Below, piece by piece: positions 1-7,011 of a stretch of 20,809 nucleotides of DNA. Source of the stretch: a virus; the IMG/VR virus record IMGVR_UViG_3300017962_000156, positions 1 through 20,809 of that record. One strand, written 5' to 3'. The number at the start of each line of letters is the position of its first letter. Positions within the stretch are counted from its first letter, which is position 1. The notes below the pieces were generated by a model, which was not told where the DNA came from, made no database searches, and was given only the letters and a program-made list of their open reading frames with translations. The translations under genes and the position numbers were made by a program.

Positions 1-1
1 A

Positions 2-625
2 AAACAATTAGAAGAACAGATGGCACTAGCCAAAAATGATTATATTGAAGCTTATAATTCTGGTGATCCAGAGAGAACTCTAGCAGCTTTGGATGTACTT
101 CAAAGGGCATCAAATAATATTAATGATCTACAAAGACATCAATATGCACTAGAGGATTATGAAAAACAACATGCAGCCCAAGAAGAACAACAAGTACAAC
201 AACAAGCTCCTCAACAACCTGATGCGTTAGCGGTTGATTGGGTAGAAAATAATGAATGGTTCGGTAAGGATTCAGTTATGACTGCAGCAGCTTATGCAAT
301 TGATGCAGATCTAAAACAAACAGGTTATGATCCTAAAGAACAAGATTTTTATGACGAGATTGATCGTAGACTACGGAATGAATTTCCACATAAGTTTAAT
401 CAAGAAGAGAGTGTTGAAGCTAGCACAACTCGACAACCCTCTCAGGTGGTGGCGGGAACATCACGCAGTCCCACCAGTTCTAATAAAAAGATAAAGCTAT
501 CTCAAGAAGATGTGAGACTAGCTCAGAAATGGAACATACCACTTGAGGTATATGCTGCTGAGAAACTAAAAGTTGATAAATCAGACAGTGAATATACAGA
601 TATAACATTTAAGCGTGGAGTATAG
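2..625 (+). CDS. Putative scaffolding/minor head protein (5' end outside window)
   Basis: The frame is open from base 2, reading KQLEEQ before the first ATG at 20, so the true start probably lies upstream and the protein is at least 207 residues. After the ATG the N-terminal third is charged, Gln-rich and probably coiled coil (runs such as EEQQVQQQ). A compact segment follows near residues 72-125 with WVENNEWFGKD and FYDEIDRRLRNEFPHKF. I recall similar WFG...MT and YY..id.R..FP segments in proteins just upstream of the capsid gene in marine phages, often called scaffolding or structural. The tail is Ser/Lys-rich and polar. Position before the capsid genes and the low-complexity helical character fit an internal scaffold, but a minor head protein is equally possible. 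No catalytic motif is visible. Confidence 0.5.
   Translation, partial: KQLEEQMALAKNDYIEAYNSGDPERTLAALDVLQRASNNINDLQRHQYALEDYEKQHAAQEEQQVQQQAPQQPDALAVDWVENNEWFGKDSVMTAAAYAIDADLKQTGYDPKEQDFYDEIDRRLRNEFPHKFNQEESVEASTTRQPSQVVAGTSRSPTSSNKKIKLSQEDVRLAQKWNIPLEVYAAEKLKVDKSDSEYTDITFKRGV
617..620 (+). promoter_or_regulatory. GGAG ribosome binding site deciding the start at 630
   Basis: GGAG lies 9 nt before ATG 630. It overlaps the in-frame GTG at 615, which therefore cannot use it, so the ATG is the better start. The site sits inside the last codons of the upstream gene. Confidence 0.6.
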
Positions 626-629
626 TAAA

Positions 630-1130
630 ATGGATACACGGAAAGAAATTAAAGAACGTAGCATTGATACAAGAGAACATAATTCTAGAGAAGAAACCGA
701 ATGGACCTATGAAGAGCCTAATGCTCTAGAGATTCCTGAGAGCGTATATAGACGCTTTGAAAATGAGGGAATGGGTCTAAGATGGATTCGCATTACATTA
801 CGCAACCAAGATGATTACCAGAATGTTGGTAAGAAACAAGCAGAAGGTTGGACTTTTGTAGACCCTGAAGAAGTTCCTGAATTATCTATGTCCTCTATCG
901 TTCAAGAGGAAGGGCGGTATGCTGGTACAGTCTGTCGTGGAGACTTAGCTTTGGCTAAAATGCCCCTTGGCAAGCTTGCTGCTCGTAAACGGTATTATGA
1001 GAATAAGAGTAGAGAACTAATGGATGCAGTGAATGCTCAATTAGAAAGAAATTCAGATTCTCGTATGCCTATCACAAATAATAATCGTTCGACTGTTACT
1101 AAAGGAAGACGACCTAGTTTTCAAGAATAA
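630..1130 (+). CDS. Conserved head-region protein of unknown function
   Basis: This 166-residue protein has an acidic, charged N-terminus and then a globular part. That part includes RWIRITLRNQDDYQNVGKK, EGWTFVDPEEVPEL and GDLALAKMPLGKLAARKRYY, followed by a helical C-terminus ending in a basic tail. A GTG at 615 is also in frame, but the GGAG at 617-620 is correctly spaced only for ATG 630. I recall proteins with the same EGW and GDL.LAK.P landmarks beside capsid genes in marine phages, without an assigned role. Position between a scaffold-like gene and the decoration and capsid genes suggests a head assembly or minor virion role. No enzyme motif, signal peptide or membrane segment is seen. 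The gene overlaps none of the next one; a 37-nt gap with a strong ribosome binding site follows. Confidence 0.65.
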   Translation: MDTRKEIKERSIDTREHNSREETEWTYEEPNALEIPESVYRRFENEGMGLRWIRITLRNQDDYQNVGKKQAEGWTFVDPEEVPELSMSSIVQEEGRYAGTVCRGDLALAKMPLGKLAARKRYYENKSRELMDAVNAQLERNSDSRMPITNNNRSTVTKGRRPSFQE

Positions 1131-1167
1131 TAACAGGGAACGGTGCAACTAGGAAAGGAGAGACAAT

Positions 1168-1749
1168 ATGTCTACCACTAAAAACCTTCGTGGCTTCCTT
1201 CCTGCTCGTAAACGTGGTTCAGGTACTAACTCCACTGGCGTAGACGAACTACCTATCGCTTCTGGGGATGCAAGAAACATCTTCACAGGTGTCTTGGTAA
1301 AGACCAGCCTTGGTAATATTGAACCCGTTTCGGCGGATGCTGACTATGCAGTTGGTGTTTTTCAGGGAGTCTATTATGAAGAAAACGGTGAGCCAAAATT
1401 CAAGCAATATTGGCCAGCCAATACCAGTGCTTCTAATATTAAAGCAATGGTAGATACTAACCCTGCCTCAACTTATTTCATCCAAGCGGATGCTTCGCTC
1501 AGTGCAGGTGATATCAACCAGTTGAACTTCGGCTTGACTCTAGGCGCAGGGAGCACCTTTACAGGTGAATCTGGGTTTGGTATTAAAGCTTCAACTCGTA
1601 ACACCACTATTCTTCCAGTAAGACCTATTGGTGTTGAGGACGTTCCGGGTAATGATATTGCTGTTTCTGCTGAAAGAGCATTCCCTGTCGTTGAAGTTCG
1701 TATTGTTAAACATGTAGACGCTGTTCTGTCTGCACCATCTGGTATTTAA
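1168..1749 (+). CDS. Putative capsid decoration/head structural protein
   Basis: This 193-residue protein lies directly upstream of the major capsid protein and has the same more GC-rich composition, as expected for an abundant virion protein. The N-terminus is basic (GFLPARKRGSG). The rest is beta-rich and Gly/Ser/Thr-rich, with landmarks RNIFTGVLVKTSLGNIEPV, VGVFQGVYYEENGEPKFKQ and FPVVEVRIVKHVD. I recall similar VGVFQG-containing proteins immediately before capsid genes in marine podovirus-like genomes, where they are taken as decoration or capsid-fibre proteins. That role is inferred from position and composition, not from a catalytic or binding motif. The start is clear: AGGAG at 1156-1160 is 7 nt from the ATG. 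Only 13 nt separate it from the capsid gene, so the two are probably co-expressed. Confidence 0.55.
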   Translation: MSTTKNLRGFLPARKRGSGTNSTGVDELPIASGDARNIFTGVLVKTSLGNIEPVSADADYAVGVFQGVYYEENGEPKFKQYWPANTSASNIKAMVDTNPASTYFIQADASLSAGDINQLNFGLTLGAGSTFTGESGFGIKASTRNTTILPVRPIGVEDVPGNDIAVSAERAFPVVEVRIVKHVDAVLSAPSGI

Positions 1750-1762
1750 GGGAGGTTAAATT

Positions 1763-2713
1763 ATGGCTATTAATAGAGCTAGTATTAGCAAACAACTGCT
1801 TCCCGGTCTAAATGCTATTTTTGGTTTGGAATACGGGGAAGTTGAGAATGAGCATGTTCCGCTGTTTGAAATTGAAAATTCAGACCGGGCATTTGAAGAA
1901 GAAGTTCTGTTCACAGGCTTCGGTAATGCTCCAGTAAAAGCAGAAGGTGCTGCTGTTACTTATGACGAAGCTAGCGAAAGCTATGTTGCTCGTTATACTA
2001 ACGAAACAATTGCACTTGCTTTTGCTGTTACCGAAGAAGCTATGGAAGATAATCTGTATGATACTTTTGCCAAGCTTCGGGCTAAAGCCCTTGCAAGAGC
2101 AATGGGCAACACCAAGCAGGTAAAAGCTGCAGATGTTTTCAACAATGGTTTTAATGCTGCCTATGCAGGTGGTGATGGGCAACCACTTTTTAGTGCTTCT
2201 CATCCAACTGTAAACGGCACACAGTCGAACCTACTTACTGCGGCAGACCTTTCGTTTGCCTCACTTGAGACTGCCCTTACGACCATTCAGAAGATCAAGG
2301 ATGATCGTGGCATTCTCGTTGGCGGTAGTGCAGAATCACTTCATGTTGCTCCCGATAACTGGGCAACATCAAACGCACTGTTGAACTCCACTCTTATTCC
2401 TGCTTCTGGTACAGTTTCCACTCTTGGTGGATCACAAGCTGCTACCAACCCTGCAGGTTGGAATGACGTAAACTCAATTCAGAGCATGTCTATGCTTCCA
2501 AAGGGTGTGTTTATCAACCGTCGATTCACTGATGCAGACGCTTTCTTCGTTAAGACAAATGTTCCTAACGGTACAAAGATGTTTGTTCGTGCGCCACTGC
2601 AGACCAAGATGGAGCCTGACTTCGATACGGGCAACCTTCGCTTTAAGGCTAGAGAGCGTTATAGCTTTGGTTTCTCCGATTGGAGAGGTTTCTTTGGTAA
2701 TCAGGGTAACTAA
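1763..2713 (+). CDS. Major capsid protein, Mu gpT-like (HK97 fold)
   Basis: This 316-residue protein forms the head shell. It matches the Mu-like major head subunit (gpT) type. The N-terminal arm has LLPGLNAIFGLEYG. Residues 44-60 carry FEEEVLFTGFGNAPVKA. Residues 89-100 are VTEEAMEDNLYD, followed by a long helix (spine-helix position) and then DGQPLFSASHP at 138-148, a hallmark of this family. The C-terminus has RFKARERYSFGFSDWRGFFG. Length is typical for compact HK97-fold capsids without a protease-cleaved delta domain. GGGAGG at 1750-1755 sits 7 nt before the ATG, one of the strongest ribosome binding sites in the window. GC is visibly higher than in nearby accessory genes; two 60-nt rows counted by hand (1921-1980 and 2221-2280) give 47% and 52%. 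A stable hairpin follows the stop codon. Confidence 0.9.
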   Translation: MAINRASISKQLLPGLNAIFGLEYGEVENEHVPLFEIENSDRAFEEEVLFTGFGNAPVKAEGAAVTYDEASESYVARYTNETIALAFAVTEEAMEDNLYDTFAKLRAKALARAMGNTKQVKAADVFNNGFNAAYAGGDGQPLFSASHPTVNGTQSNLLTAADLSFASLETALTTIQKIKDDRGILVGGSAESLHVAPDNWATSNALLNSTLIPASGTVSTLGGSQAATNPAGWNDVNSIQSMSMLPKGVFINRRFTDADAFFVKTNVPNGTKMFVRAPLQTKMEPDFDTGNLRFKARERYSFGFSDWRGFFGNQGN

Positions 2714-2722
2714 AATTAAGAG

Positions 2723-2748
2723 AAGGGGAGAGAGAAATCTCTCCTCTT
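2723..2748 (+). promoter_or_regulatory. 11-bp RNA hairpin with GAAA tetraloop after capsid gene
   Basis: Bases 2723-2733 pair with 2738-2748 over 11 pairs with a single G-U wobble, closed by the four-base loop GAAA (2734-2737), a stable GNRA tetraloop. No U-run follows, so it is not a standard intrinsic terminator. It more likely protects the 3' end of capsid mRNA, marks a processing site, or partly attenuates read-through to the 98-residue gene downstream. Confidence 0.65.
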
Positions 2749-2757
2749 ACTCTGATT

Positions 2758-2761
2758 GGAG
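2758..2761 (+). promoter_or_regulatory. GGAG ribosome binding site deciding the start at 2768
   Basis: GGAG lies 6 nt before ATG 2768. The in-frame TTG at 2756 overlaps this site and is therefore unlikely to be the start. Confidence 0.65.
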
Positions 2762-2767
2762 AATCAT

Positions 2768-3064
2768 ATGTCAAATGTTAGATTAGCCCAAGTTACGGGG
2801 GGTGCTGGAGGCAACGGTATTTTTGTCGATGCAGTAACAAGTGTTACGATTGCAGATACCAGAGTGCAAGTTTACGCTTTTTCAGTAACGGTTGCATCTG
2901 AATTAGTGGTTGGTGATCAGAATGGAACTAGAATTAAACATGCTGCACTAACAGCAAACACTATGGACAATGTATATCTTAATGATGTTGGTGTAAAATG
3001 TAGTGGCAAAGTTTCACTGTCTGGCTCTAGCGATGGTGGAAAATTCTATATTTACTATGGATAA
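2768..3064 (+). CDS. Small beta-rich virion-region protein, unknown function
   Basis: This 98-residue protein starts MSNVRLAQVTGGAGGNGIFV. It is dominated by alternating hydrophobic/polar residues (for example VTIADTRVQVYAFSVTVAS), which predicts beta strands, and ends SSDGGKFYIYYG. No cysteine cluster, enzyme motif or export signal is present apart from one cysteine near residue 80. It lies between the capsid gene and the head-tail adaptor, a place where small head-completion or cement proteins often lie, but I do not recognise the family. The start at 2768 is supported by the GGAG 6 nt upstream. The hairpin before it may separate its expression level from that of the capsid protein. Five nucleotides separate its stop from the next start. 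Confidence 0.6.
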   Translation: MSNVRLAQVTGGAGGNGIFVDAVTSVTIADTRVQVYAFSVTVASELVVGDQNGTRIKHAALTANTMDNVYLNDVGVKCSGKVSLSGSSDGGKFYIYYG

Positions 3065-3069
3065 AGCTT

Positions 3070-3729
3070 ATGGTTGACTATACCTACCTTGTAAACGATA
3101 TTATTAATACAGCAGAAAATAAAGGCACAGAGTTTGTAAATCAAATTCCTAAATTTGTAAACAAAGCTGAAAATAGATTAATTAAAGAACTGGATGATAT
3201 TGGTTTAAATACCACTGTTTCTATTACTTGTGTCGTTAGCAATCAAACTGTTTCTGTTGCAGAAGATACAAGAATTATTAGGCATGTCAACCTAAGAGCT
3301 AGTGGAAGCAAAATTAATTTACTTCAAAGAACTGAAGAGTTTCTTAATGACTATTGGCCTTATGCTGATACCTCAACTGGAGTTCCTAAGTATTACTCAG
3401 TTGCTAATAACTCTTCTATATATTTAGCACCTACTCCTACTTCAGCATATCAAGGTGAAGTTGTTTATGTTGCAAGACCAACTACTTTAACATCTGCTAC
3501 ACCTAATAATTATTTTACTGACTTTTGTTACGATGCTTTATTTTATGCTTCGATGATTGAAGCATTTTTGTATATGAAAGATACAACATTTAGTGCTGTG
3601 TTCACAAATGAATATAAAGGTGCTATAGAAGGATTACGAAATCAGGCGAGAAGAAATCGTCAAGACAATATGCAAAATAATGCTAGTCCTGCAGGATCAG
3701 CAAATACTTTAGTTCAGGGATCACAGTAA
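3070..3729 (+). CDS. Head-tail adaptor protein (SU10/P22-type adaptor family)
   Basis: This 219-residue protein probably forms the ring that joins the portal to the short tail. The N-terminal helix (VNDIINTAENKGTEFVNQIP) and KFVNKAENRLIKELDDIGL near residues 29-47 are followed by a beta domain. That domain has a GVPKYYSVANNSSIYLAPTP block near 113-133 and VVYVARPTTLTS. The C-terminal helices include CYDALFYASMIEAFLYMKD. This order (N.AE.RL..EL, then VP.YY, then APTP, then Y.A.L.EA) is what I know of the podovirus adaptor family represented by phage SU10. A disordered Asn/Ser-rich tail ends the protein. GGA at 3059-3061 is 8 nt before the ATG. A second adaptor-like protein lies at 7400-8074, so the two may occupy successive rings. 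Confidence 0.7.
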   Translation: MVDYTYLVNDIINTAENKGTEFVNQIPKFVNKAENRLIKELDDIGLNTTVSITCVVSNQTVSVAEDTRIIRHVNLRASGSKINLLQRTEEFLNDYWPYADTSTGVPKYYSVANNSSIYLAPTPTSAYQGEVVYVARPTTLTSATPNNYFTDFCYDALFYASMIEAFLYMKDTTFSAVFTNEYKGAIEGLRNQARRNRQDNMQNNASPAGSANTLVQGSQ

Positions 3730-3740
3730 GGAGAATCACT

Positions 3741-3938
3741 ATGAAAATTATTAACAATAAAATTTATTCAGACGATAAAAAAGGTTTTGATCGTTATAAA
3801 GAAGAAAGAATGGAATGCACAGGTAGACCCACTGGTAATGGTTATGGTGCGGCTAGAAAAGGTCCAGCCGTAAACAGAACTTCCGTTGATCTTAGTAAAG
3901 TTGTTATTGATAATAAAGAATACGATTATTCTGTTTAA
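3741..3938 (+). CDS. 65-residue hypothetical protein with GNGYGAARKG motif
   Basis: The ribosome binding site AAGGAG (3728-3733) overlaps the upstream stop and is 7 nt from the ATG, so translation is well supported. The protein has a basic, charged N-terminus (KKGFDRYKEERMECTG). A Gly-rich segment follows near residues 28-40 (GRPTGNGYGAARKGP), then a short acidic/hydrophobic end. The Cys plus G-x-GYG-x-A-x-x-G pattern loosely recalls the RGCG...RGxGxA tails of the basic proteins at 5084-6703, though the order of residues is not the same. No function can be assigned. It sits between the adaptor and the first asparagine-synthetase-like gene. Confidence 0.6.
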   Translation: MKIINNKIYSDDKKGFDRYKEERMECTGRPTGNGYGAARKGPAVNRTSVDLSKVVIDNKEYDYSV

Positions 3939-3943
3939 GTTTT

Positions 3944-5074
3944 ATGTCTGAACTAAAAGTTATTAAATTACATTCTTTAAGTGTATATAAATTTTTTAAA
4001 ATATTAGAATATCCAGAATGGTATAAATTTTTATTATCTGTTTTAGGTAGGCATCCATCTGATCCTATTGATAGAACAGGAACTTTAAAAAACTTCTATA
4101 AGATTGATCCTAAGTATCAACTAAAAATGCCAACGGAGATAGAAGAAGTAGACTTAATTAACTGTATTGAAAATAAAATTAATACAATTAATTCTTTATC
4201 TGACAATAAATATATTGACGTTTTTCTTTCAGGTGGTTTTGATTCTGCAACAATGTACGCAGGGTTTTTACAAAATTGTGATAAAAATAAAATTAGAGCA
4301 GTATTTACTTTTGATGAGGATACAAACAATAGAAAAGCATTAAATCAATTTAATCCTGCTCTGTATAAATTTATAATTGATAACGGTTATAATTACAGAT
4401 TAATTAACAACACCGATCTTCACCCAGAAGATTCTGTGTCAATTATAGGACACCCCGGTAATACATTATCAAATGGTACGGTTCATGATATTTATTATTA
4501 TCATGGTTTAAAAACAGTTAAATGGCCTGACATTTTAAATGGATTATATAAAGATAAATCTTGGCAAGAACTAATAAAAGATATTGCAGACAATATTCCA
4601 TATTGTAACAGTGATACAGTTGTTGAGGAATTAACTAATTTTATTGAAGCAGCACCGATAAATATTAAAAATAACCCATTAAAAATTTTATGGTGGATTA
4701 AATTTAATTTTGCATACACAGACAAAGTTATTGGGCCTTGGTATTTAATGAAGGACATTTCAGTTGATAGAGCAGATAATGTTTTTTCTTTTTACCATAG
4801 CGATGAATTTCAAAAGTATATGATGTATACCTGTTTAGAACAAGGAAAATATATTAGTCCAGAACATGGTCGTAATTCCGAAATGATTAATTATATGTTA
4901 TCTTTTTACAAAGATCAATCTCTTATTGACTATTCTAATCAGTTGCCCCACCAAAAAGGTGAAGTTCATAAAAATCAAAATCGAGGAATTATTAGATTAA
5001 ATAATGGCAAAGTTTTAGATAAGCAATCTTTTTTAGATAACTATAATCAAATTAAAGAAGTATTTTTTCAATAG
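3944..5074 (+). CDS. Asparagine-synthetase-like PP-loop ATPase, divergent (paralogue 1)
   Basis: This 376-residue protein has the PP-loop signature LSGGFDSATM with SGGFDS at residues 96-101. That motif binds ATP in the asparagine synthetase C-terminal domain family (AMP-forming amide ligases and relatives). VFTFDED near 120-126 fits the next beta strand. ILWWIKFNFAYTDKV and YHSDEFQKYM match equivalent segments in the second copy at 12563 (DLFWWWNFNLKWDEV, FRTDDFQKW), so the two are paralogues. The usual G-x-GGD-E/Q-LFG block appears as GHPGNTLSNG near 169-178, with Asn for the conserved Asp, so activity may be altered. There is no N-terminal glutaminase domain and no Cys2, so ammonia or another nucleophile would be needed. 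It starts 5 nt after the previous stop with no clear ribosome binding site, suggesting coupling. Very AT-rich: row 4141-4200 is 18% GC by hand count. Confidence 0.75.
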   Translation: MSELKVIKLHSLSVYKFFKILEYPEWYKFLLSVLGRHPSDPIDRTGTLKNFYKIDPKYQLKMPTEIEEVDLINCIENKINTINSLSDNKYIDVFLSGGFDSATMYAGFLQNCDKNKIRAVFTFDEDTNNRKALNQFNPALYKFIIDNGYNYRLINNTDLHPEDSVSIIGHPGNTLSNGTVHDIYYYHGLKTVKWPDILNGLYKDKSWQELIKDIADNIPYCNSDTVVEELTNFIEAAPINIKNNPLKILWWIKFNFAYTDKVIGPWYLMKDISVDRADNVFSFYHSDEFQKYMMYTCLEQGKYISPEHGRNSEMINYMLSFYKDQSLIDYSNQLPHQKGEVHKNQNRGIIRLNNGKVLDKQSFLDNYNQIKEVFFQ

Positions 5075-5083
5075 GAGAATAAG

Positions 5084-5734
5084 ATGCCAGCATCAAAAAT
5101 TTCAAAGACTATTAAAAGAGGCAGAAAAAGCCGCAGGGGTCGTCCCTCTAATAAAGTTAAAGAGCTAATGGAATCAAGAAATATCTCTAAATCAGAAGCT
5201 GAAAAAATTGCAAAGACAGAGGTTGACAAAAAACCTGTAAAGAAAAAAACTACAAAGAAAAAAGCTGCAGAGAAAAAATCAGAGCCAAAAAGAACTAGGT
5301 CTGAGCAAAGAGAATTAGATAAACTTATTAGGCAGCAAGAAAGAGAAATGCGGGGATCAGGTGCAAATGAAACTGCTAGAGCAGGTGCTACGCAAGAAGA
5401 AAGACTTTCTATTAATGCTCCAGCTAGATCAAAGGAAAGACCTCCTGAAAGAAAAGATTTATCACCCGCACAGCTTAGACGTTTGGTAACATCAGGATTG
5501 GCTGGTGTAGGTAAAAAAGGACAGGTCACTGATAAAGGAACATATTCATCCGGTGCTGATGTAGCTAGTAGAATGATGCGAGGAGACGTTGGTGGAGATG
5601 TTAATATGAAAGCACTAGAAAATGAGCTAAGAACAATAGGCGGCTTTGAAGGACTTAAAAGCGGTGGTAAAGTAGGTATTGGCAGAGGGTGTGGCGTAGC
5701 TATGCGAGGTGCTGGTGCAGTTAGAAAATCTTAA
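5084..5734 (+). CDS. Lys/Arg-rich protein with AT-hook and C-terminal RGCG tail
   Basis: This 216-residue protein has a histone-H1-like basic N-terminus. It contains an AT-hook core RGRP at residues 18-21 within KSRRGRPSNK, then a lysine-rich stretch near 50-75. The middle is charged and helical (QRELDKLIRQQEREMRG), followed by a smaller ordered part (LSPAQLRRLVTSGLAGVGKK) and ENELRTIGGFEG. It ends with GGKVGIGRGCGVAMRGAGA, a motif shared with two otherwise unrelated neighbours. The AT-hook and charge suggest DNA binding, perhaps in the capsid, but this is inference. AGGAG at 5073-5077 overlaps the previous stop, 6 nt before the ATG. It opens a run of seven small basic genes. Confidence 0.7.
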   Translation: MPASKISKTIKRGRKSRRGRPSNKVKELMESRNISKSEAEKIAKTEVDKKPVKKKTTKKKAAEKKSEPKRTRSEQRELDKLIRQQEREMRGSGANETARAGATQEERLSINAPARSKERPPERKDLSPAQLRRLVTSGLAGVGKKGQVTDKGTYSSGADVASRMMRGDVGGDVNMKALENELRTIGGFEGLKSGGKVGIGRGCGVAMRGAGAVRKS

Positions 5735-5746
5735 AGGAGGTTTAAA

Positions 5747-6076
5747 ATGGCAGCAAATATAGTTAAAAAATCAAAGAAATTTTTTGATAAGAAAAAAAGT
5801 GATTCTAAAACTAAGGATGCTAAAAAATTATTACGAGATAGAAAAAAATCTATTGATGATCGACCAGAGTGGGCAAGAGATCTATCTGATGCTGAATATA
5901 AAGATATATTAGGATTACCTCGTAGAGGAAAACCAGGTGAAGAAAATCCTGATATGGTAATACATAGAAAAAAAGGTGGTAAAGTAGATAAACCTAGAGG
6001 CTGTGGACAAGCTCAACGTGGTTATGGTAAGGCTATGATGGGTGGTGGTAAGATTAAAACCAAGAGTAGTTATTAA
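5747..6076 (+). CDS. Small basic protein with C-terminal RGCG tail
   Basis: This 109-residue protein has a very basic N-terminal half (IVKKSKKFFDKKKSD). A short acidic/aromatic segment near residues 43-60 (PEWARDLSDAEYKDILGLP) may form the only folded part. It ends with KKGGKVDKPRGCGQAQRGYG followed by Lys/Met/Gly-rich residues, the same C-terminal motif as its neighbours at 5084 and 6233. AGGAGG at 5735-5740, 6 nt before the ATG, is one of the best ribosome binding sites in the window and implies abundant product. No enzyme motif or membrane segment is seen. It may bind nucleic acid or be packaged, but that is inferred from charge and context only. Confidence 0.65.
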   Translation: MAANIVKKSKKFFDKKKSDSKTKDAKKLLRDRKKSIDDRPEWARDLSDAEYKDILGLPRRGKPGEENPDMVIHRKKGGKVDKPRGCGQAQRGYGKAMMGGGKIKTKSSY

Positions 6077-6096
6077 AACTAAGGTAAGATTTAATA

Positions 6097-6240
6097 ATGC
6101 CATTAAAAAAAGGTTCAAGCCGAAAGACAATTAGTGCAAACATTCGTAAGCTAAAAAAAGAAAAATATCCTCAAAAGCAAGCGGTAGCTATTGCACTTAG
6201 TCAAGCAAAAAAGCGTAAGGGAAAAAGAAAAAGTGGCTAA
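6097..6240 (+). CDS. 47-residue basic protein, [13 protein letters not shown] type
   Basis: This short gene encodes 47 residues with 13 Lys and 4 Arg against one Glu. The core [20 protein letters not shown] and ALSQAKK matches a small protein I recall as widespread in marine phages and environmental bacteria (a YPQ.QA.AIAL.KA motif, probably the DUF6496 type). In that family the central segment is predicted to be a short helix-turn-helix-like hairpin. Function is unknown; charge and the surrounding basic genes suggest nucleic-acid contact. Its last 8 nt overlap the GTG start of the next gene, a strong sign of translational coupling. The ribosome binding site is weak (AAGG near 6081, 12 nt upstream). 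Confidence 0.75.
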   Translation: MPLKKGSSRKTISANIRKLKKEKYPQKQAVAIALSQAKKRKGKRKSG

Positions 6241-6703
6241 ACTCTGTCCAAAAGGTAAAGCTGCAGCAAAGCGTAAGTTTGATGTTTATCCATCTGCTTA
6301 TGCTAATATGTATGCGTCTGCTGTTTGTAGTGGTAAAGTAAAACCTGGTGGTAAGAAAAAAAAAGTTGTTAAGAAGAAAACTGGAGGTGGATTACGCAAA
6401 TGGGTAGATGAGAAGTGGGTTGATATTGGCGCACCAAAGAAAAACGGTAAGTATCAGCCATGTGGTAGAAAGTCAACTAAGGGTACAAAACGTAAGTATC
6501 CTAAGTGTGTTCCCCTCGCAAAAGCACAACGTATGACAGAATCTCAGAAAAAATCTGCTGTTAAAAGAAAAAGAGCCAAGCCTCAAGGAGTAGGTGGTAA
6601 GCCTACAATGGTTAAAACATTTAAATCAAAGGGTGGTCAAATTAAACCCAGAGGCTGTGGAGTAGCTCAAAGAGGTTTTGGCAGAGCTATGAAAGGTAAA
6701 TAG
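6233..6703 (+). CDS. Cys-containing Lys-rich protein (DUF5872-like) with RGCG tail
   Basis: The GTG at 6233 gives [20 protein letters not shown], the start typical of this protein in other phages as I recall it, so I prefer it to upstream TTG 6191, which lies deep in the preceding gene. The product is 156 residues. Three parts are visible: the N-terminal [20 protein letters not shown] with ASAVCSGK; a middle block [28 protein letters not shown] and [13 protein letters not shown] resembling DUF5872 domains; and the tail [20 protein letters not shown]. Five cysteines in basic settings could bind metal or form disulfides. Role unknown; probable virion-associated basic protein. It overlaps the preceding gene by 8 nt. 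Confidence 0.7.
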   Translation: MAKLCPKGKAAAKRKFDVYPSAYANMYASAVCSGKVKPGGKKKKVVKKKTGGGLRKWVDEKWVDIGAPKKNGKYQPCGRKSTKGTKRKYPKCVPLAKAQRMTESQKKSAVKRKRAKPQGVGGKPTMVKTFKSKGGQIKPRGCGVAQRGFGRAMKGK

Positions 6704-6711
6704 GTTATATC

Positions 6712-7011
6712 ATGGCAGTAAAAAGAAAACGTAAAGGAACAGGCATGAAAGGAATGACCATTGGTGGTGGTCATAAACGTCCTACCAAAGCTGGTGCCGG
6801 TATGACTAAAAAGGGAGTAGCTAAATATCGTAGGCAAAATCCCGGTAGTAAACTTCAAACTGCTGTAACAGAATCTAAACCTACTGGTAAAAGAGCAGCA
6901 AGACGTAAAAGTTATTGTGCTAGATCAGCAGGACAAATGAAAAAGTTTCCTAAAGCTGCTAAGAATCCTAACTCAAGACTTAGACAAGCTAGAAAAAGAT
7001 GGAAGTGTTAG
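6712..7011 (+). CDS. DUF6321-like Lys/Arg-rich protein
   Basis: This 99-residue protein is about one third Lys plus Arg with almost no acidic residues. It carries AGMTKKGVAKYRRQNPGSKL, QTAVTESKPTGKRAARRKSY and CARSAGQM, and ends ARKRWKC. I recognise this order (GMT.KGV.KYR..NPGSKLQTAVT, then RRKS.CAR, then a final W.C) as the DUF6321 type found in phages and giant viruses. Two Cys at the CAR and WKC positions are conserved in my memory of the family. Function is unknown; strong positive charge suggests nucleic-acid binding or packaging. AGG at 6702-6704 is 7-8 nt before the ATG. The next gene starts immediately after its stop. Confidence 0.75.
   Translation: MAVKRKRKGTGMKGMTIGGGHKRPTKAGAGMTKKGVAKYRRQNPGSKLQTAVTESKPTGKRAARRKSYCARSAGQMKKFPKAAKNPNSRLRQARKRWKC

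Noticed and set aside
1880-2203. 107-residue minus-strand frame in the capsid gene
   Set aside because: Shadow of the clearly coding capsid frame; no ribosome binding site or family resemblance.
2723-2748. Intrinsic terminator
   Set aside because: The stem is good, but no U-run follows and a gene with a ribosome binding site starts 20 nt downstream.
5068-5529. 153-residue minus-strand open frame
   Set aside because: It is antisense to a well-supported basic gene with a strong ribosome binding site; its Phe/Ser/Leu-rich product is the complement of Lys/Glu-rich codons.
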